Shown here one piece after another: positions 35,147 to 44,446 of a DNA stretch of 64,000 nucleotides (position 1 is its first letter; each line of letters begins with the position of its first letter). The position numbers were made by a program, and so were the translations under genes. The stretch spans positions 5,146,001 through 5,210,000 of the forward strand of contig NZ_CP109149.1 in NCBI RefSeq assembly GCF_035920345.1, given 5' to 3'. The stretch comes from Nocardia vinacea. Its GTDB lineage: Bacteria > Actinomycetota > Actinomycetes > Mycobacteriales > Mycobacteriaceae. Under the pieces are notes generated by a model that worked only from the letters and a program-made list of their open reading frames with translations, was not told the DNA's origin and did not search any database.

Positions 35147-36388
35147 TCAGTCCCCCTCGGCAACCTCCGCCGCCTCACCCACCGGATAGAAGCGGTGCAC
35201 CGTGAGCGCCGCCGCGAGCAGCCGCGAGCCATTGGGCTCGCTCGGATCGATGCCGGTGAGTTCGGCGATGCGCTTGAGCCGGTAGCTGAAGGTATTGGGG
35301 TGCACGTGCACTTCGGCGGCTGCCGCCTTCCGATCTGACCCGTGCCGCAGATGCGCCTCCAGCGCCTCGAACAGGTGCGAGCGCAACAGCAGCGGGGCAA
35401 TGCGGTCGGCCAGTCGGTCCCGGGCCGGGCCCGGCCGGGTCAGCTGATACTCGAGCAGTAGATCATCCAGGTCGTACAGTCCGCTCGGCCGGTTGAGCAA
35501 CCGGGCGAGTTCGGCCAGATCGGTCGCCTCCTGCACCGCATGCGGCAGCAGATCCCGTTCGACTGCGCGACGTTCGGCCAGGAAGACATCGACGCCGAAC
35601 TGTTCGGTGAGTTCGGCGGCCAGCCGCTCATACTCCTTGGATTCGGATCCGCTCGGCAACAGCGCGATTCCGGTCGTGCCGTCGAACGTGCTCAAGGCCT
35701 TGGTTCCGGCGATGCCGTCCAATGCCCGCTGCAGCACCCGGATTCGGCGCCGGGTGAGCAGATCGGCGACCACGATCGGGTGATCGTCCGGGCGGATGTG
35801 GATGGCGAGCACCGTATAGCGTTCCGCGAGAACGACATCCGCGCGCGCCGCCAGTTCCTCCGCGGGCTGGCCACGCAACAGGGCCGAACACAGCGCCCGC
35901 CGCGCCTCGCGTTCGGCGTGGTAGATCGACTGCTCCACATCGGTATACGCCTCCACTACGGCGACATTGATATCCCGCAGCAGATCGAGCAGCCGAGCGC
36001 CGAAGGCGATCAGATCGTTCATATCCTCGGGCGTGGCCACCGCCGCCGCCTCCTGCAGGATCACCCGACCGGAGCCGTGCACGGCATGCATCAACAGCCC
36101 CAACGGAATTCGGTCCTCGGCATGCCGCTCGGCCACCGGACCGACGAATTCGATCACCTCGGCCCCGGTGAACACCCGCTGCTCCTGGGTCGCGCGCAGG
36201 AAAGCCTGGCCGCATCCGGCGATCGCGGGCAGCACCTCGCCGGTGAAATGCCCGTCCGGCAGGTCCGCGGCCGGTGGCGTGGAGCCCAGGCCCGCCTCGA
36301 GCATGCGTTCGGCGATTTCGGGTAACCGACGGACCAGTCGGGCGATTATCGGCGCGTCTCCGGACAGCTGGGGCAGAAGAACGGACAT
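35147..36388 (-). CDS. PucR/CdaR-type transcriptional regulator
   Basis: About 413 residues. The last ~60 residues are the PucR_2 helix-turn-helix (RKAAAAEVHVHPNTFSYRLK followed by RIAELTGIDP); the middle resembles a GGDEF-like sensor domain common in this family. It probably binds a small catabolic ligand and activates nearby genes. A 14-bp AT-rich palindrome overlaps the alternative ATG at 36415, so I prefer ATG 36388. It is divergent from the lipase gene, its likely target. Confidence 0.87.
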   Translation of the reverse strand: MSVLLPQLSGDAPIIARLVRRLPEIAERMLEAGLGSTPPAADLPDGHFTGEVLPAIAGCGQAFLRATQEQRVFTGAEVIEFVGPVAERHAEDRIPLGLLMHAVHGSGRVILQEAAAVATPEDMNDLIAFGARLLDLLRDINVAVVEAYTDVEQSIYHAEREARRALCSALLRGQPAEELAARADVVLAERYTVLAIHIRPDDHPIVVADLLTRRRIRVLQRALDGIAGTKALSTFDGTTGIALLPSGSESKEYERLAAELTEQFGVDVFLAERRAVERDLLPHAVQEATDLAELARLLNRPSGLYDLDDLLLEYQLTRPGPARDRLADRIAPLLLRSHLFEALEAHLRHGSDRKAAAAEVHVHPNTFSYRLKRIAELTGIDPSEPNGSRLLAAALTVHRFYPVGEAAEVAEGD

Positions 36389-36712
36389 GACTTGCACGTT
36401 ACCCAACGATGCCATTTATCGATAAATCTCGTAACCGCTCGACTTTGTCTCCGAACACAAGATTTTCGCGGATTCTTCTCGCCCGCGTGCAGTGACAGCA
36501 GCCCTCACATGACGCTGCTCACCTGCGCGTTCCCATGTCCTACCGGGTGACGACGGTCACCGTCAAATCGCGGTTCGGAGAAAAATACCCGACTCAATTG
36601 TGTTTCGGGACAATTATTTTCCCACCCCCGAATTGCTACGTTGAGTATCGGTATTCCGGCGTCATTTCAAATAAACCACCATGCCGGTGCACCCTCGAAA
36701 GGATGTACAGGA
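36389..36712. promoter_or_regulatory. Divergent regulatory region between PucR and lipase genes
   Basis: This 324-bp gap is clearly richer in A+T than its surroundings. It holds the perfect palindrome ATTTATCGATAAAT (36414-36427) close to the PucR gene and an inverted repeat AATTGT/ACAATT (36596-36601 and 36610-36615) about 100 nt before the lipase start. Both are candidate regulator sites; I see no gene here. Confidence 0.6.
36414..36427. promoter_or_regulatory. 14-bp AT-rich palindrome upstream of pucR-type gene
   Basis: ATTTATCGATAAAT is a perfect palindrome 26 nt upstream of the chosen PucR start. A candidate autoregulatory site. Confidence 0.5.
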
Positions 36713-38035
36713 ATGAGCGTGCAGGCCGACGCCGGATGGGAATCGGCGCACCCGATTGCCGAAATATTTCGTTCTGGTCGGCCGCTACAGCCGGAGCTGG
36801 ATCGGTTCTATCGGCCACCCGCCGGATTCGCACGCTTCGCCCCCGGCACCATCCTGCGGACACGCCAAGTCGAGCTGGCGCTGTTCGGCCGTGTACCACT
36901 GAGGTTTTCGGCCTGGCAGCTGCTGTACCGCACCAGCAACTTGCACGGCACCGCGGAGGCGGCGGTGACCACGGTGCTGCTGCCGTGGGGCGCCGACCCG
37001 CGCGAGCCGCGGCCGCTGGTCTCGTTCCAGTGCGCCATCGACGGCGTCAGCTCGAAATGTCTGCCTTCGTACGCACTGCGGCACGGTGCGCGGGCACTCG
37101 GCTCGATTCCGCAGATCGAACTGCCCGTCATCACCTACGCACTGGCCCGCGGCTGGGCGATCTCGGTGCCCGATCACGGCGGGCTGGCCGGACATTTCGG
37201 CGTGCCACGCGAACCCGGCTACCGATCCCTCGACGCCATCCGGGCGAGCCTGCGCTTCGCACCGCTCGGCCTGAGCGAGGCGACTCCCGTTGCGCTGTGG
37301 GGTTATTCGGGCGGTGGTCTCGCCACGGCGTGGGCCGCGGAACTGGCCGCCGGATACGCACCGGAACTCGATATCGTCGGCGCGGTCGCCGGCTCACCGG
37401 TCGGCGATCCAGGTTCGGCCTTCGCACGGTTGAACGGCACCTTCTTCGCCGGTTTTTCGACGGTGTGCGTGGCCGGACTGCGCCGCGCCTACGCGGATCT
37501 GGATCGCATCCTGCGCGCCCATGTGAAGACCGAATTCCTCGATCTGCTCACCGATGCCGAATCGCGGACCACACTGCATCTGCTGTTCCGCTTGATGGGC
37601 AAAAACGTCGACGACTACAGCCACCGCACCTTCGCCGACCTGCTCGCCGAACCCGGCCTGCAGCAGATCATGGCCGATATTCGTCCCGGCGTGCAGGCGC
37701 CCGCCATGCCTATGCTGGTCATCCAGGGCGTCAACGACGAGCTCATCGCCGTCGACGATATCGACCAGCACGTCGCCCGCTACACCGTCCGCGGCGCGCA
37801 TGTGCACTATCTGCGCGACCGCCTGAGCCTGCATATGCCGCTGTTGTTCATCGGCGCGCCGGTCACCATGAACTGGCTGGCGGATCGATTCGACCATCGT
37901 CCGTTGCCCGCGGCGGGCACGAAAACGGTGTGGTCGGTGGCCTTCACGAAGCGAGAGGCACTGGGCCACTTGCGTTTCGCCGTACTCTTCGTGCGCATGC
38001 TCGCAGGCAGACCGATCCGGCAGTTCCATCGGTAG
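36713..38035 (+). CDS. Lipase (secretory lipase/LIP family)
   Basis: A 440-residue alpha/beta hydrolase of the LIP family. The nucleophile elbow is GYSGGG (LWGYSGGGLATAWAAELA), the acid is likely Asp in IQGVNDELI, and the His lies in LSLHMPLL. Family members cleave triglycerides or related esters. No clear signal peptide is seen at ATG 36713, unlike secreted fungal and mycobacterial members, so it may be cytoplasmic or leave by another route. It is divergent from a PucR regulator. Confidence 0.87.
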   Translation: MSVQADAGWESAHPIAEIFRSGRPLQPELDRFYRPPAGFARFAPGTILRTRQVELALFGRVPLRFSAWQLLYRTSNLHGTAEAAVTTVLLPWGADPREPRPLVSFQCAIDGVSSKCLPSYALRHGARALGSIPQIELPVITYALARGWAISVPDHGGLAGHFGVPREPGYRSLDAIRASLRFAPLGLSEATPVALWGYSGGGLATAWAAELAAGYAPELDIVGAVAGSPVGDPGSAFARLNGTFFAGFSTVCVAGLRRAYADLDRILRAHVKTEFLDLLTDAESRTTLHLLFRLMGKNVDDYSHRTFADLLAEPGLQQIMADIRPGVQAPAMPMLVIQGVNDELIAVDDIDQHVARYTVRGAHVHYLRDRLSLHMPLLFIGAPVTMNWLADRFDHRPLPAAGTKTVWSVAFTKREALGHLRFAVLFVRMLAGRPIRQFHR

Positions 38036-38041
38036 GCGGCG

Positions 38042-38061
38042 GGCATGACAGTTGTCATGCC
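38042..38061. promoter_or_regulatory. Inverted repeat between the lipase and VC0807-like genes
   Basis: GGCATGACA and TGTCATGCC form a perfect 9-bp inverted repeat with a 2-nt centre, 7 nt after the lipase stop and about 95 nt before the next start. The centre is too tight for a good hairpin, so a protein-binding site is more likely than a terminator. Confidence 0.55.
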
Positions 38062-38155
38062 GGACCCGTGATGGTTGGCAGATTTGTAGCCGAGCGCCGA
38101 TCCGTAACGTCGTTTCGCGTAGGGCACAGCCGAATTACCAGCCAGGAGCACCCGA

Positions 38156-38809
38156 ATGACGACCACCGCACAGCCTGCGGCTGAGCCGACCGCCGCGCCG
38201 CGCTTCAGCCCGATCCGCGTACTGGCCCCGATCGCCCGTGATGTCGCGGTGCCGATCGGCGCGTACTTCCTGCTGACCGGCCTCGGCTACAGCGACTTCG
38301 CCGGCCTGCTCGCAGGCACCCTGTTCTCGGGTGCGGTGCTGATCATCGAGACGATCCGTTCGCGCCGCCTCGAGCCGTTCGCCGCGATCATGCTCGGCGT
38401 CTTCGCCTTCGGTCTGATCGGTTCGCTCATCAGCGGCGATCCCCGCATGATGATCGTCAAGGATTCCGCGGGTACCGCGATCGTCGGTATCGCCTTCCTG
38501 ATCAGCACCATGGTCGGCAAACCGCTGACCTACCTGTCCGCGCGCAAGGCACTCGCGGCCGCCGGACCGGCCAAACTCGCCGAATTCGAGGCGTCCTACC
38601 AGGCGAATCCGGCCAAGCGCCGCGGCTTCAACACCTTGGCCATGGCCTGGGGCGTCGGCCTCGTCGCCGAAGCCGCGGTCCGCATCCTGCTGGCCTATCA
38701 GCTCCCCATCCACACCATGGCCTGGCTCTCGCCGGTCCTGTCGGTCATCTTCTTCACCCCGCTGATCGCCCTGAGCGTCCGCTTCGTCAAGCGCGCCCGC
38801 CGCGCCTGA
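38156..38809 (+). CDS. VC0807-like integral membrane protein
   Basis: A 217-residue protein with about six membrane segments (AVPIGAYFLLTGLGYSDFAG; FSGAVLIIETIRSRRLEPFA; and ISTMVGKPLTYLSARK). The motif around SAR-K-L and GKPLTYL fits the VC0807 group of inner membrane proteins, whose function is unknown. CAGGAG precedes ATG 38156. It is convergent with the PadR gene. Confidence 0.75.
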   Translation: MTTTAQPAAEPTAAPRFSPIRVLAPIARDVAVPIGAYFLLTGLGYSDFAGLLAGTLFSGAVLIIETIRSRRLEPFAAIMLGVFAFGLIGSLISGDPRMMIVKDSAGTAIVGIAFLISTMVGKPLTYLSARKALAAAGPAKLAEFEASYQANPAKRRGFNTLAMAWGVGLVAEAAVRILLAYQLPIHTMAWLSPVLSVIFFTPLIALSVRFVKRARRA

Positions 38810-38815
38810 TTCCCG

Positions 38816-39370
38816 CTACTTCCGCCGCCGGTCCCGATATTCGGGGTCGGCGGCGAGGTCTTCCCAGAACTCGACATAGGCCTGTTCGTGCAGGATGCCG
38901 AGCCGCAGGATGCGTGCGCGGGAAACCGCCCGCGCCTTGTCACTCGGGTCGATATCGGCGTGCAGCGATCGATAAAGTTCGAGGAGGCGACGATGCTCCG
39001 CGGCCTCGCTGTTCGCCAGGGCGACCACATCGCCCGGCGCGCCCAGATCCGCGAAGAAGAGTTTGAGCTGTGCCGGATCCCGGGTCTCGGCGGGCGGGCT
39101 CTGCGGATCGGCGAGCCAGCGCTTCAGCTCCGCCCGGCCCTTATCGGTCAGATGGAAGAGTCGACGCCGCCGCCCACCGTGCTCGGCCTCCTCGTCGAGC
39201 AACCCCTGCTCGGCCAGGCGCATGGGAATCCGATAGAGCTGCGCATGCGGCACCGGCCAGAAGTAGTCGACACTCTCCTCGAGCTTGGCCTTCAACTCAT
39301 AGGGCGTCAGCGGTCCGTGCCGGGCGATGAGCCCGAGCACGATGTGGTCCTGCGGCCCGAGATCCGCCAT
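38816..39370 (-). CDS. PadR family transcriptional regulator
   Basis: A 184-residue PadR protein: winged HTH at the N-terminus (IVLGLIARHGPLTPYELKAK, YFWPVPHAQLYRIPMRLAEQ) and a Vir_act_alpha_C-type C-terminal dimerisation helix (FFADLGAPGDVVALANSEAA). ATG 39370 has GGAG upstream and begins at the conserved domain; an ATG at 39400 lies within an operator. It is divergent from a SnoaL-like gene with two operator copies between them, so it likely represses that gene and itself. Confidence 0.88.
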   Translation of the reverse strand: MADLGPQDHIVLGLIARHGPLTPYELKAKLEESVDYFWPVPHAQLYRIPMRLAEQGLLDEEAEHGGRRRRLFHLTDKGRAELKRWLADPQSPPAETRDPAQLKLFFADLGAPGDVVALANSEAAEHRRLLELYRSLHADIDPSDKARAVSRARILRLGILHEQAYVEFWEDLAADPEYRDRRRK

Positions 39371-39390
39371 GGCTTCTCCATCCCATTGAC

Positions 39391-39445
39391 ACCGTCTCAA
39401 TGAGACTATAAGTTACTACCATCGAGACCGTATCAATGAGACTAT
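39391..39445. promoter_or_regulatory. Two direct copies of a PadR-type operator
   Basis: GTCTCAATGAGAC (39394-39406, a palindrome around a central A) and GTATCAATGAGAC (39430-39442) are spaced 36 bp apart, each followed by TAT. They fill the 84-nt gap between the divergent PadR and SnoaL-like genes. Confidence 0.75.
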
Positions 39446-39454
39446 TGAGGAGTA

Positions 39455-39859
39455 ATGGTGCGCGACTTCGGCATCACCCTGTTCGACGAATGGACCGCGA
39501 TGTGGAACGGCGACCTGGCGCTCGCGGACAAGATCATGGCCCCCGAATTCACCCTCCGCTACGCCCAGCCGGGCGCCGGCGACTACGACGATATCCACGA
39601 CCCGCGGACCTTCGTCGCCAAGATCGCCGAAGTCCACGAACAGCGTCCCGGGGTCCGATTCACACCCCAGGGCGAACCGGTCGTCGAAATAGACGACACC
39701 CGAACGGGATTCGTCGCAAGGCCGTACGGTGCGGCGTTCACCGGACCGAACGGCGAGCAGGTCGACGTGAGCGGCACCGATATCCTGCGCTTCACCGCCG
39801 GGCTGATCACCGAGGTCTGGTCGGTCTCCGGCGGCGTGGCCGGCCGCAGCTACTACTGA
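39455..39859 (+). CDS. SnoaL-like (NTF2-fold) protein
   Basis: A 134-residue NTF2-fold protein (DEWTAMWNGDLALADKIMAP, FVAKIAEVHEQRPGVRF, DILRFTAGLITEVWSVSG). These proteins act as small isomerases, cyclases or stress-related binding proteins; no catalytic residues can be assigned. ATG 39455 follows GAGGAG. It is probably under PadR control. Its stop overlaps the 3' end of the convergent lipase-maturation-factor-like gene by 7 nt. Confidence 0.8.
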   Translation: MVRDFGITLFDEWTAMWNGDLALADKIMAPEFTLRYAQPGAGDYDDIHDPRTFVAKIAEVHEQRPGVRFTPQGEPVVEIDDTRTGFVARPYGAAFTGPNGEQVDVSGTDILRFTAGLITEVWSVSGGVAGRSYY

Positions 39860-41280
39860 CTCAGGGCCATCGGCGGGAGGTACTCACCGACCAGGGTACG
39901 CCGCCACAGCATGTGCTCCTGCTGGAGTTCGGCGCGAGTCGCGAAGCGGTACAGGTAGATTCGCGCCCGCACATACGTCGGTGGCGAGTCGGGGAAGGGG
40001 CAGCGGCGCAGTAATCGCAGCGTCGCGGGGTCGTTGCGCAGCAGTCGCTCGACGAAAGCGAGCAGCCAGCTGCGGGCGTAGGACGGGGAGATCGCGGCGA
40101 ACCACATCAGCCAGTCCAGCCTGAGGTGGTACGGCGCCCATTGCCGTGGCCATCGGCGCGGATCCCCCGGCTTACCCTTGAACTCGTACTCCCGCCACCG
40201 TGTCTGGTCGGTGAGCTCCTCCTCGTCGGTGCCCTCGAACACCACCTCCTCGCGGCTGCGGCCGATACTGCCGAACGCGCCATAGGTATTGACCAGGTGC
40301 ATGGGGTTGAAGGACGCATTCATTCGCTGCTGGCGCGAGAGCAGATTGCGAGCGGGCCAGTAGCTCAGGAACACCACCACGACGGTGCACGCGAGCACCA
40401 GACCGGCGAACCACGGCGGCGCCGCGGGCATCGACGGCGGACCCGGTACGGGCAGTATCGCTTTCGCCGAGGACACATCGATCACAGTGGCGGCCAATAG
40501 GATCGTCACCCAGTTCAACCAGGCGAAGTTGCCGGAAAGCACCAGCCACAGCTGCGTGACGATGATGAACGCGGCGGCCACGCTCGCCACCGGCTGCGGC
40601 GCGAAAAGTCCCCAGGGCACAACGAGTTGAGCGAAATGGTTGGCCGCCACCTCCACGCGATGCAGAGGTTTGGGCAGGCGGTGGAAGAACCAGCTCAGCG
40701 GGCCGGGCATCGGCTGGGTCTCGTGGTGGTAGTACAGGCAGGTCAGATCCCGCCAGCAGGAATCGCCCCGCATCTTGATCAGACCGGCACCGAACTCCAC
40801 CCGGAACAGCAGCCACCGCGCCAACCACAACACCAGCACCGGCGGCGCGACCCGATCATTGCCGAGGAAGATCGCCAAGAATCCGGCCTCCAGCAGCAGC
40901 GACTCCCATCCGAACGCATACCACGCCTGCCCCACATTGACGATCGACAGGTACAGCGCCCACAGCACCGCCCACATCAGCATCGCCGCCCACAGCGGCA
41001 CCAGATTCAGCGCACCGGCCACCACTGCGGCCGCCAGCGCCGCACCGAACCAGGCGACCACGGCGAAGAACCGGTCCGAATAGTGGAAATGAAAGATGCT
41101 GGGCGACCGGCGAAATTCGACCCGCCGGACGAATCGGGGCACCGGCAACATCCCCTTCGCACCGATGAGTGCCCGGAACTGCCGCGCCGCCGCGACGAAG
41201 GCGATCAGATAGATGACGGCCAGACCGTGCTGGAAAACCAGTCTGCCCAACCAGTACTCGGATTCGGTGAACGATGGCAT
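39853..41280 (-). CDS. Lipase maturation factor (LMF1)-like membrane protein
   Basis: A 475-residue protein with eight or more membrane segments and the LMF signature FGAGLIKMRGDSCWRDLTCL followed by YYHHETQPMPGPLSWFFHRLP, plus NTYGAFG and W-x-EYEFKGKPGD further on. In animals LMF1 helps fold lipases in the endoplasmic reticulum; bacterial homologues are conserved in actinomycetes with no proven role. A link to the lipase at 36713 is tempting but the genes are not in one operon. It lies just downstream of the GH65 gene on the same strand. Confidence 0.87.
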   Translation of the reverse strand: MPSFTESEYWLGRLVFQHGLAVIYLIAFVAAARQFRALIGAKGMLPVPRFVRRVEFRRSPSIFHFHYSDRFFAVVAWFGAALAAAVVAGALNLVPLWAAMLMWAVLWALYLSIVNVGQAWYAFGWESLLLEAGFLAIFLGNDRVAPPVLVLWLARWLLFRVEFGAGLIKMRGDSCWRDLTCLYYHHETQPMPGPLSWFFHRLPKPLHRVEVAANHFAQLVVPWGLFAPQPVASVAAAFIIVTQLWLVLSGNFAWLNWVTILLAATVIDVSSAKAILPVPGPPSMPAAPPWFAGLVLACTVVVVFLSYWPARNLLSRQQRMNASFNPMHLVNTYGAFGSIGRSREEVVFEGTDEEELTDQTRWREYEFKGKPGDPRRWPRQWAPYHLRLDWLMWFAAISPSYARSWLLAFVERLLRNDPATLRLLRRCPFPDSPPTYVRARIYLYRFATRAELQQEHMLWRRTLVGEYLPPMALSQ

Positions 41281-41298
41281 GCCCGCTCCTTCGGACCG

Positions 41299-43644
41299 CT
41301 ACCCCCGCCGATACGGCGCCCGCCCCGCGGGTAGCAATGGCTCGGGTCGATCGGATTGCCGCGGAATCGGCAGCGTCACCGCGACATTGCCGAGCGTCGT
41401 AAAGCGACCGTGATGACGCAGGACGAACGAATCTCCGGACAGCAGTCGATAAGTCGCGGAATCGCCGGTGATCTCGACGGCTAGGCCACTACCGCGCCAG
41501 ATGATCCGGAAGGCCAGGCGCTCGATATTCGCGGGAAGTCGTGGTGCGAAACTCAATTCACCACCGTGGTCGCGCATGCCGCCGAAACCGAAGACGCAGC
41601 AGAGCCAGGCTCCGGCGAGTGAGGCCATATGCAGGCCGTTGGCGACATTGTGATGCAGATCATGCAGGTCGGTCAGTGCGGCTTCGGCGAAATAGTCGAA
41701 GGCGAGCGAGAGGTGGCCGACCTCGGCGGCCATAACGGACTGGCCGGCGGCCGACAGCGAGGAGTCGCGGACGGTCAATGCCTCGTAGTAATCGAAGTTG
41801 CGCGCCTTCTGCTCCGGGGTGAAAGCGTTGGGGCACAAGTACATTGCCAAGCTCAGGTCGGCCTGTTTGACGACCTGCTTGCGATACAGATCGAAGTACG
41901 GGTAATGCAGCATCAGCGGATACTTCTCCGGCGGAGTCGCGGCGAAGTCCCAGCGGGCATGTTCGGTGAAGCCCTCGGATTGTTCGTGCACCCCGAGTTT
42001 CTCGTTATAGGGCAGGTACATACATTTGGCGCGGTCGCGCCAGCCGCGGATCTCCTCCGCGTCGACCTCCAACTGCTCGGCGATATCCGGTTGGCGCACA
42101 CAGGCTTCGGCGGCTTCGTCGAGGTTCCGCTGCGCCATCAGATTCGTATAGATGTTGTTGTCGGCGAGTGCGGAGTATTCGTCGGGACCCGTCACGCCGT
42201 CGATCCGGAAGTTCCCCGCCGTGTCGTAATGGCCCTGGCTCACCCACGAGCGCGCGGTCTCCACCAAAAGCTCGACACCGCAGCCTCTTTCGAAGTGCTC
42301 ATCGCCGGTCGCGGCGAGATATCGGACCACCGCATCGGCGATATCGGCATTGACGTGCACCGCCGCCGTACCGGTCGGCCAGTAGCCGGAACCCTCGTCG
42401 CCGTTGATGGAGCGCCACGGGAACATCGCTCCGGTGTGGCCGAGTTCGTGTGCGCGCCGCCGGGCCCGGTCGAGGGTGGCGTGCCGCCAGCGCAGTGCGT
42501 CGCCCGCCGCCATCGGCATCGTGTAGGTCAATACCGGCAACACGAAAGTCTCTGTGTCCCAGAATGAATGGCCGTCATAGCCCGGCCCGGTCAGCCCCTT
42601 GGACGGTATCGCGCGCGACTCACCGCGTGCGCCCGCCTGCAGTACGTGGAACAGCGCGAATCGTACGGCCTGCTGGAGTTCCGGATCCCCGTCGATCTCG
42701 ATATCGGCGGTGGACCAGAAGTTGTCCAGGTACTCACGCTGCCGGGCCAGCAAGGTATCCCAGCCGGTCTCGAGGCCGGCCGCCAATGCCGCGTCCACCT
42801 GGGCACGCAGCGCCGGTACCGAGCGTCGACTCGACCATCCGTAGCCGAGATACTTCGTCAACCGCACGCGCCGGCCCTTCGCGACATCGACCGCGATCGT
42901 CAAGCGCGCCAGATCCTCCTCGGCGTGCACGCTGCAGCGCGGGGTCGCGTCGACCTCGAGTTCGTGGTCCATGGCCACGGCCATGTGCAGTCCGGAGCGC
43001 CGGGTGTGGTGCACGAGCACCGCGGCGAAATCACGGGCCGCGCAGAAGTCCGCCACCAGCGGACGGTCGAGCGCGACGGCAAGCCGAGGATCGTTATGCG
43101 AAGTCGGAACCGGTTCATTGGCAAGCAGATCCGATTGGATGACCAGCTCGAGATCGTCGTCGAGCGGTTCGACCTCGTAGCGGATCGCGGCCAGGGCACG
43201 TTCGGTGAACGACACCAGCCGCTCCGAGCGGATGCGCACGCACCGACCGGTCGGCGAGGTCCAGACCGTGTTGCGCCGCAGCGTGCCGGACCGGAAGTCC
43301 AGCACCCGTTCGTGTTCGACGGCCTCGCCGTAGCGCATATCCATCGGCTCGTCCTCGACGAGCAGCCGGATGATCTTCCCGTCGGTCACATTGACGACGG
43401 TCTGCCCCTCCTCCGGATAGCCGTATCCCGCTTCGGCATAAGGCAATTGGCGTTTCTCGTAGAAGCCGTTGAGGTAGGTCCCCGGCTTGCCGACCGGCTC
43501 CCCCTCCTCAAAAGTGCCGCGCAGCCCGAGATGCCCGTTGGCGAGCGCGAAGATCGACTCGGTTCGGTGCAATGCCTCGAGATCCAGTCCACACCAAGGC
43601 AAGTGCCATGGCGCGATCTCGAAGCCACGGCAGTCGGTAGTCAT
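41299..43644 (-). CDS. Glycoside hydrolase family 65 protein (trehalose/kojibiose/maltose phosphorylase-like)
   Basis: A 781-residue GH65 protein. The general acid is Glu489 in TGPDEYS. The phosphate-site regions KQADLSLAMYL and HNVANGLHMAS suggest a phosphorylase-type active site, although GH65 also has hydrolases. It should split an alpha-linked disaccharide, giving beta-glucose 1-phosphate. Its ATG (43642-43644) overlaps the stop of the HAD gene, which encodes a beta-phosphoglucomutase-like enzyme that would use exactly that product. The pair matches Rv3400-Rv3401 of M. tuberculosis in order. Confidence 0.92.
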   Translation of the reverse strand: MTTDCRGFEIAPWHLPWCGLDLEALHRTESIFALANGHLGLRGTFEEGEPVGKPGTYLNGFYEKRQLPYAEAGYGYPEEGQTVVNVTDGKIIRLLVEDEPMDMRYGEAVEHERVLDFRSGTLRRNTVWTSPTGRCVRIRSERLVSFTERALAAIRYEVEPLDDDLELVIQSDLLANEPVPTSHNDPRLAVALDRPLVADFCAARDFAAVLVHHTRRSGLHMAVAMDHELEVDATPRCSVHAEEDLARLTIAVDVAKGRRVRLTKYLGYGWSSRRSVPALRAQVDAALAAGLETGWDTLLARQREYLDNFWSTADIEIDGDPELQQAVRFALFHVLQAGARGESRAIPSKGLTGPGYDGHSFWDTETFVLPVLTYTMPMAAGDALRWRHATLDRARRRAHELGHTGAMFPWRSINGDEGSGYWPTGTAAVHVNADIADAVVRYLAATGDEHFERGCGVELLVETARSWVSQGHYDTAGNFRIDGVTGPDEYSALADNNIYTNLMAQRNLDEAAEACVRQPDIAEQLEVDAEEIRGWRDRAKCMYLPYNEKLGVHEQSEGFTEHARWDFAATPPEKYPLMLHYPYFDLYRKQVVKQADLSLAMYLCPNAFTPEQKARNFDYYEALTVRDSSLSAAGQSVMAAEVGHLSLAFDYFAEAALTDLHDLHHNVANGLHMASLAGAWLCCVFGFGGMRDHGGELSFAPRLPANIERLAFRIIWRGSGLAVEITGDSATYRLLSGDSFVLRHHGRFTTLGNVAVTLPIPRQSDRPEPLLPAGRAPYRRG

Positions 43645-44405
43645 TGCGGTGGCCCGAGCTCGGCCAGATCGGTGACGACCACATCCGCACCCGCCCGACG
43701 CAATGCCTCGGCCTGCGTGCCATCACGCACTCGATCGACGCCGACCACATATCCGAAGTCCGCGGCCCGACCGGCCGTCACCCCGGCGATGGCATCCTCG
43801 AATGCCGCGGCCTGCTCCGGCTTGGCGTCCAGTGCCTCCGCGGCCGCGAGAAATGCGTCCGGCGCGGGTTTGCCGCGCAGGCCGCGGCCTGCGATCTCGA
43901 CCCCGTCGATACACACATCGACGAACCGGGTCAGATCCGCGACCGCCAACACCTCATGGGCATTCGCCGAAGCGGTGACCACACCCGTCCGCAACCCGGC
44001 CTCGCGTGCCCCGTTCAGATAGGCCAGCGACCCCGGATAGACGTGTACCCCGTCGCGTTCGAGCACCGACAGGAGCAGCCGATTCTTCCGATTACCGAGC
44101 CCGTGCACGGTCGGCTCCCCCTCCGCCGCATCGGGTTCCCCCTCCGGCAGCGTGATCCCGCGCGACTTCAGGAACTCCCGGATACCGTCCGCCCGCGAGC
44201 GGCCGTCCACATAGCCCAGATAGTCCGCGTCGGTGAACGGGTGGAACGGGCCGGGGCTGCGACCGGCCAGAAACTCGTCGAAGACCGCCTTCCACGCCCG
44301 CCGGTGCACCGCCGCGGTATCGGTCAACACACCGTCGAGGTCGAACAGCGCCACCGAGATCGTTTCGGGCAATCCGAGCCCCCGGAGATCATGGCTGGGC
44401 GTCAT
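43641..44405 (-). CDS. HAD-family beta-phosphoglucomutase-like hydrolase
   Basis: A 254-residue HAD protein: motif I FDLDGVLTDT with Asp22 and Asp24, motif II TASANAH, Lys in GKPAPDAFL, and motif IV FEDAIAGVTAG. Beta-phosphoglucomutase converts beta-glucose 1-phosphate to glucose 6-phosphate. Translational coupling to the GH65 gene supports this pathway. The gene is next to an RpiR-type sugar regulator on the same strand, likely the pair's regulator. Confidence 0.9.
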   Translation of the reverse strand: MTPSHDLRGLGLPETISVALFDLDGVLTDTAAVHRRAWKAVFDEFLAGRSPGPFHPFTDADYLGYVDGRSRADGIREFLKSRGITLPEGEPDAAEGEPTVHGLGNRKNRLLLSVLERDGVHVYPGSLAYLNGAREAGLRTGVVTASANAHEVLAVADLTRFVDVCIDGVEIAGRGLRGKPAPDAFLAAAEALDAKPEQAAAFEDAIAGVTAGRAADFGYVVGVDRVRDGTQAEALRRAGADVVVTDLAELGPPQ

Positions 44406-44446
44406 ATCCCAGCGGTACCCGAGGACGGCACCGGCAAACGGCGCGA

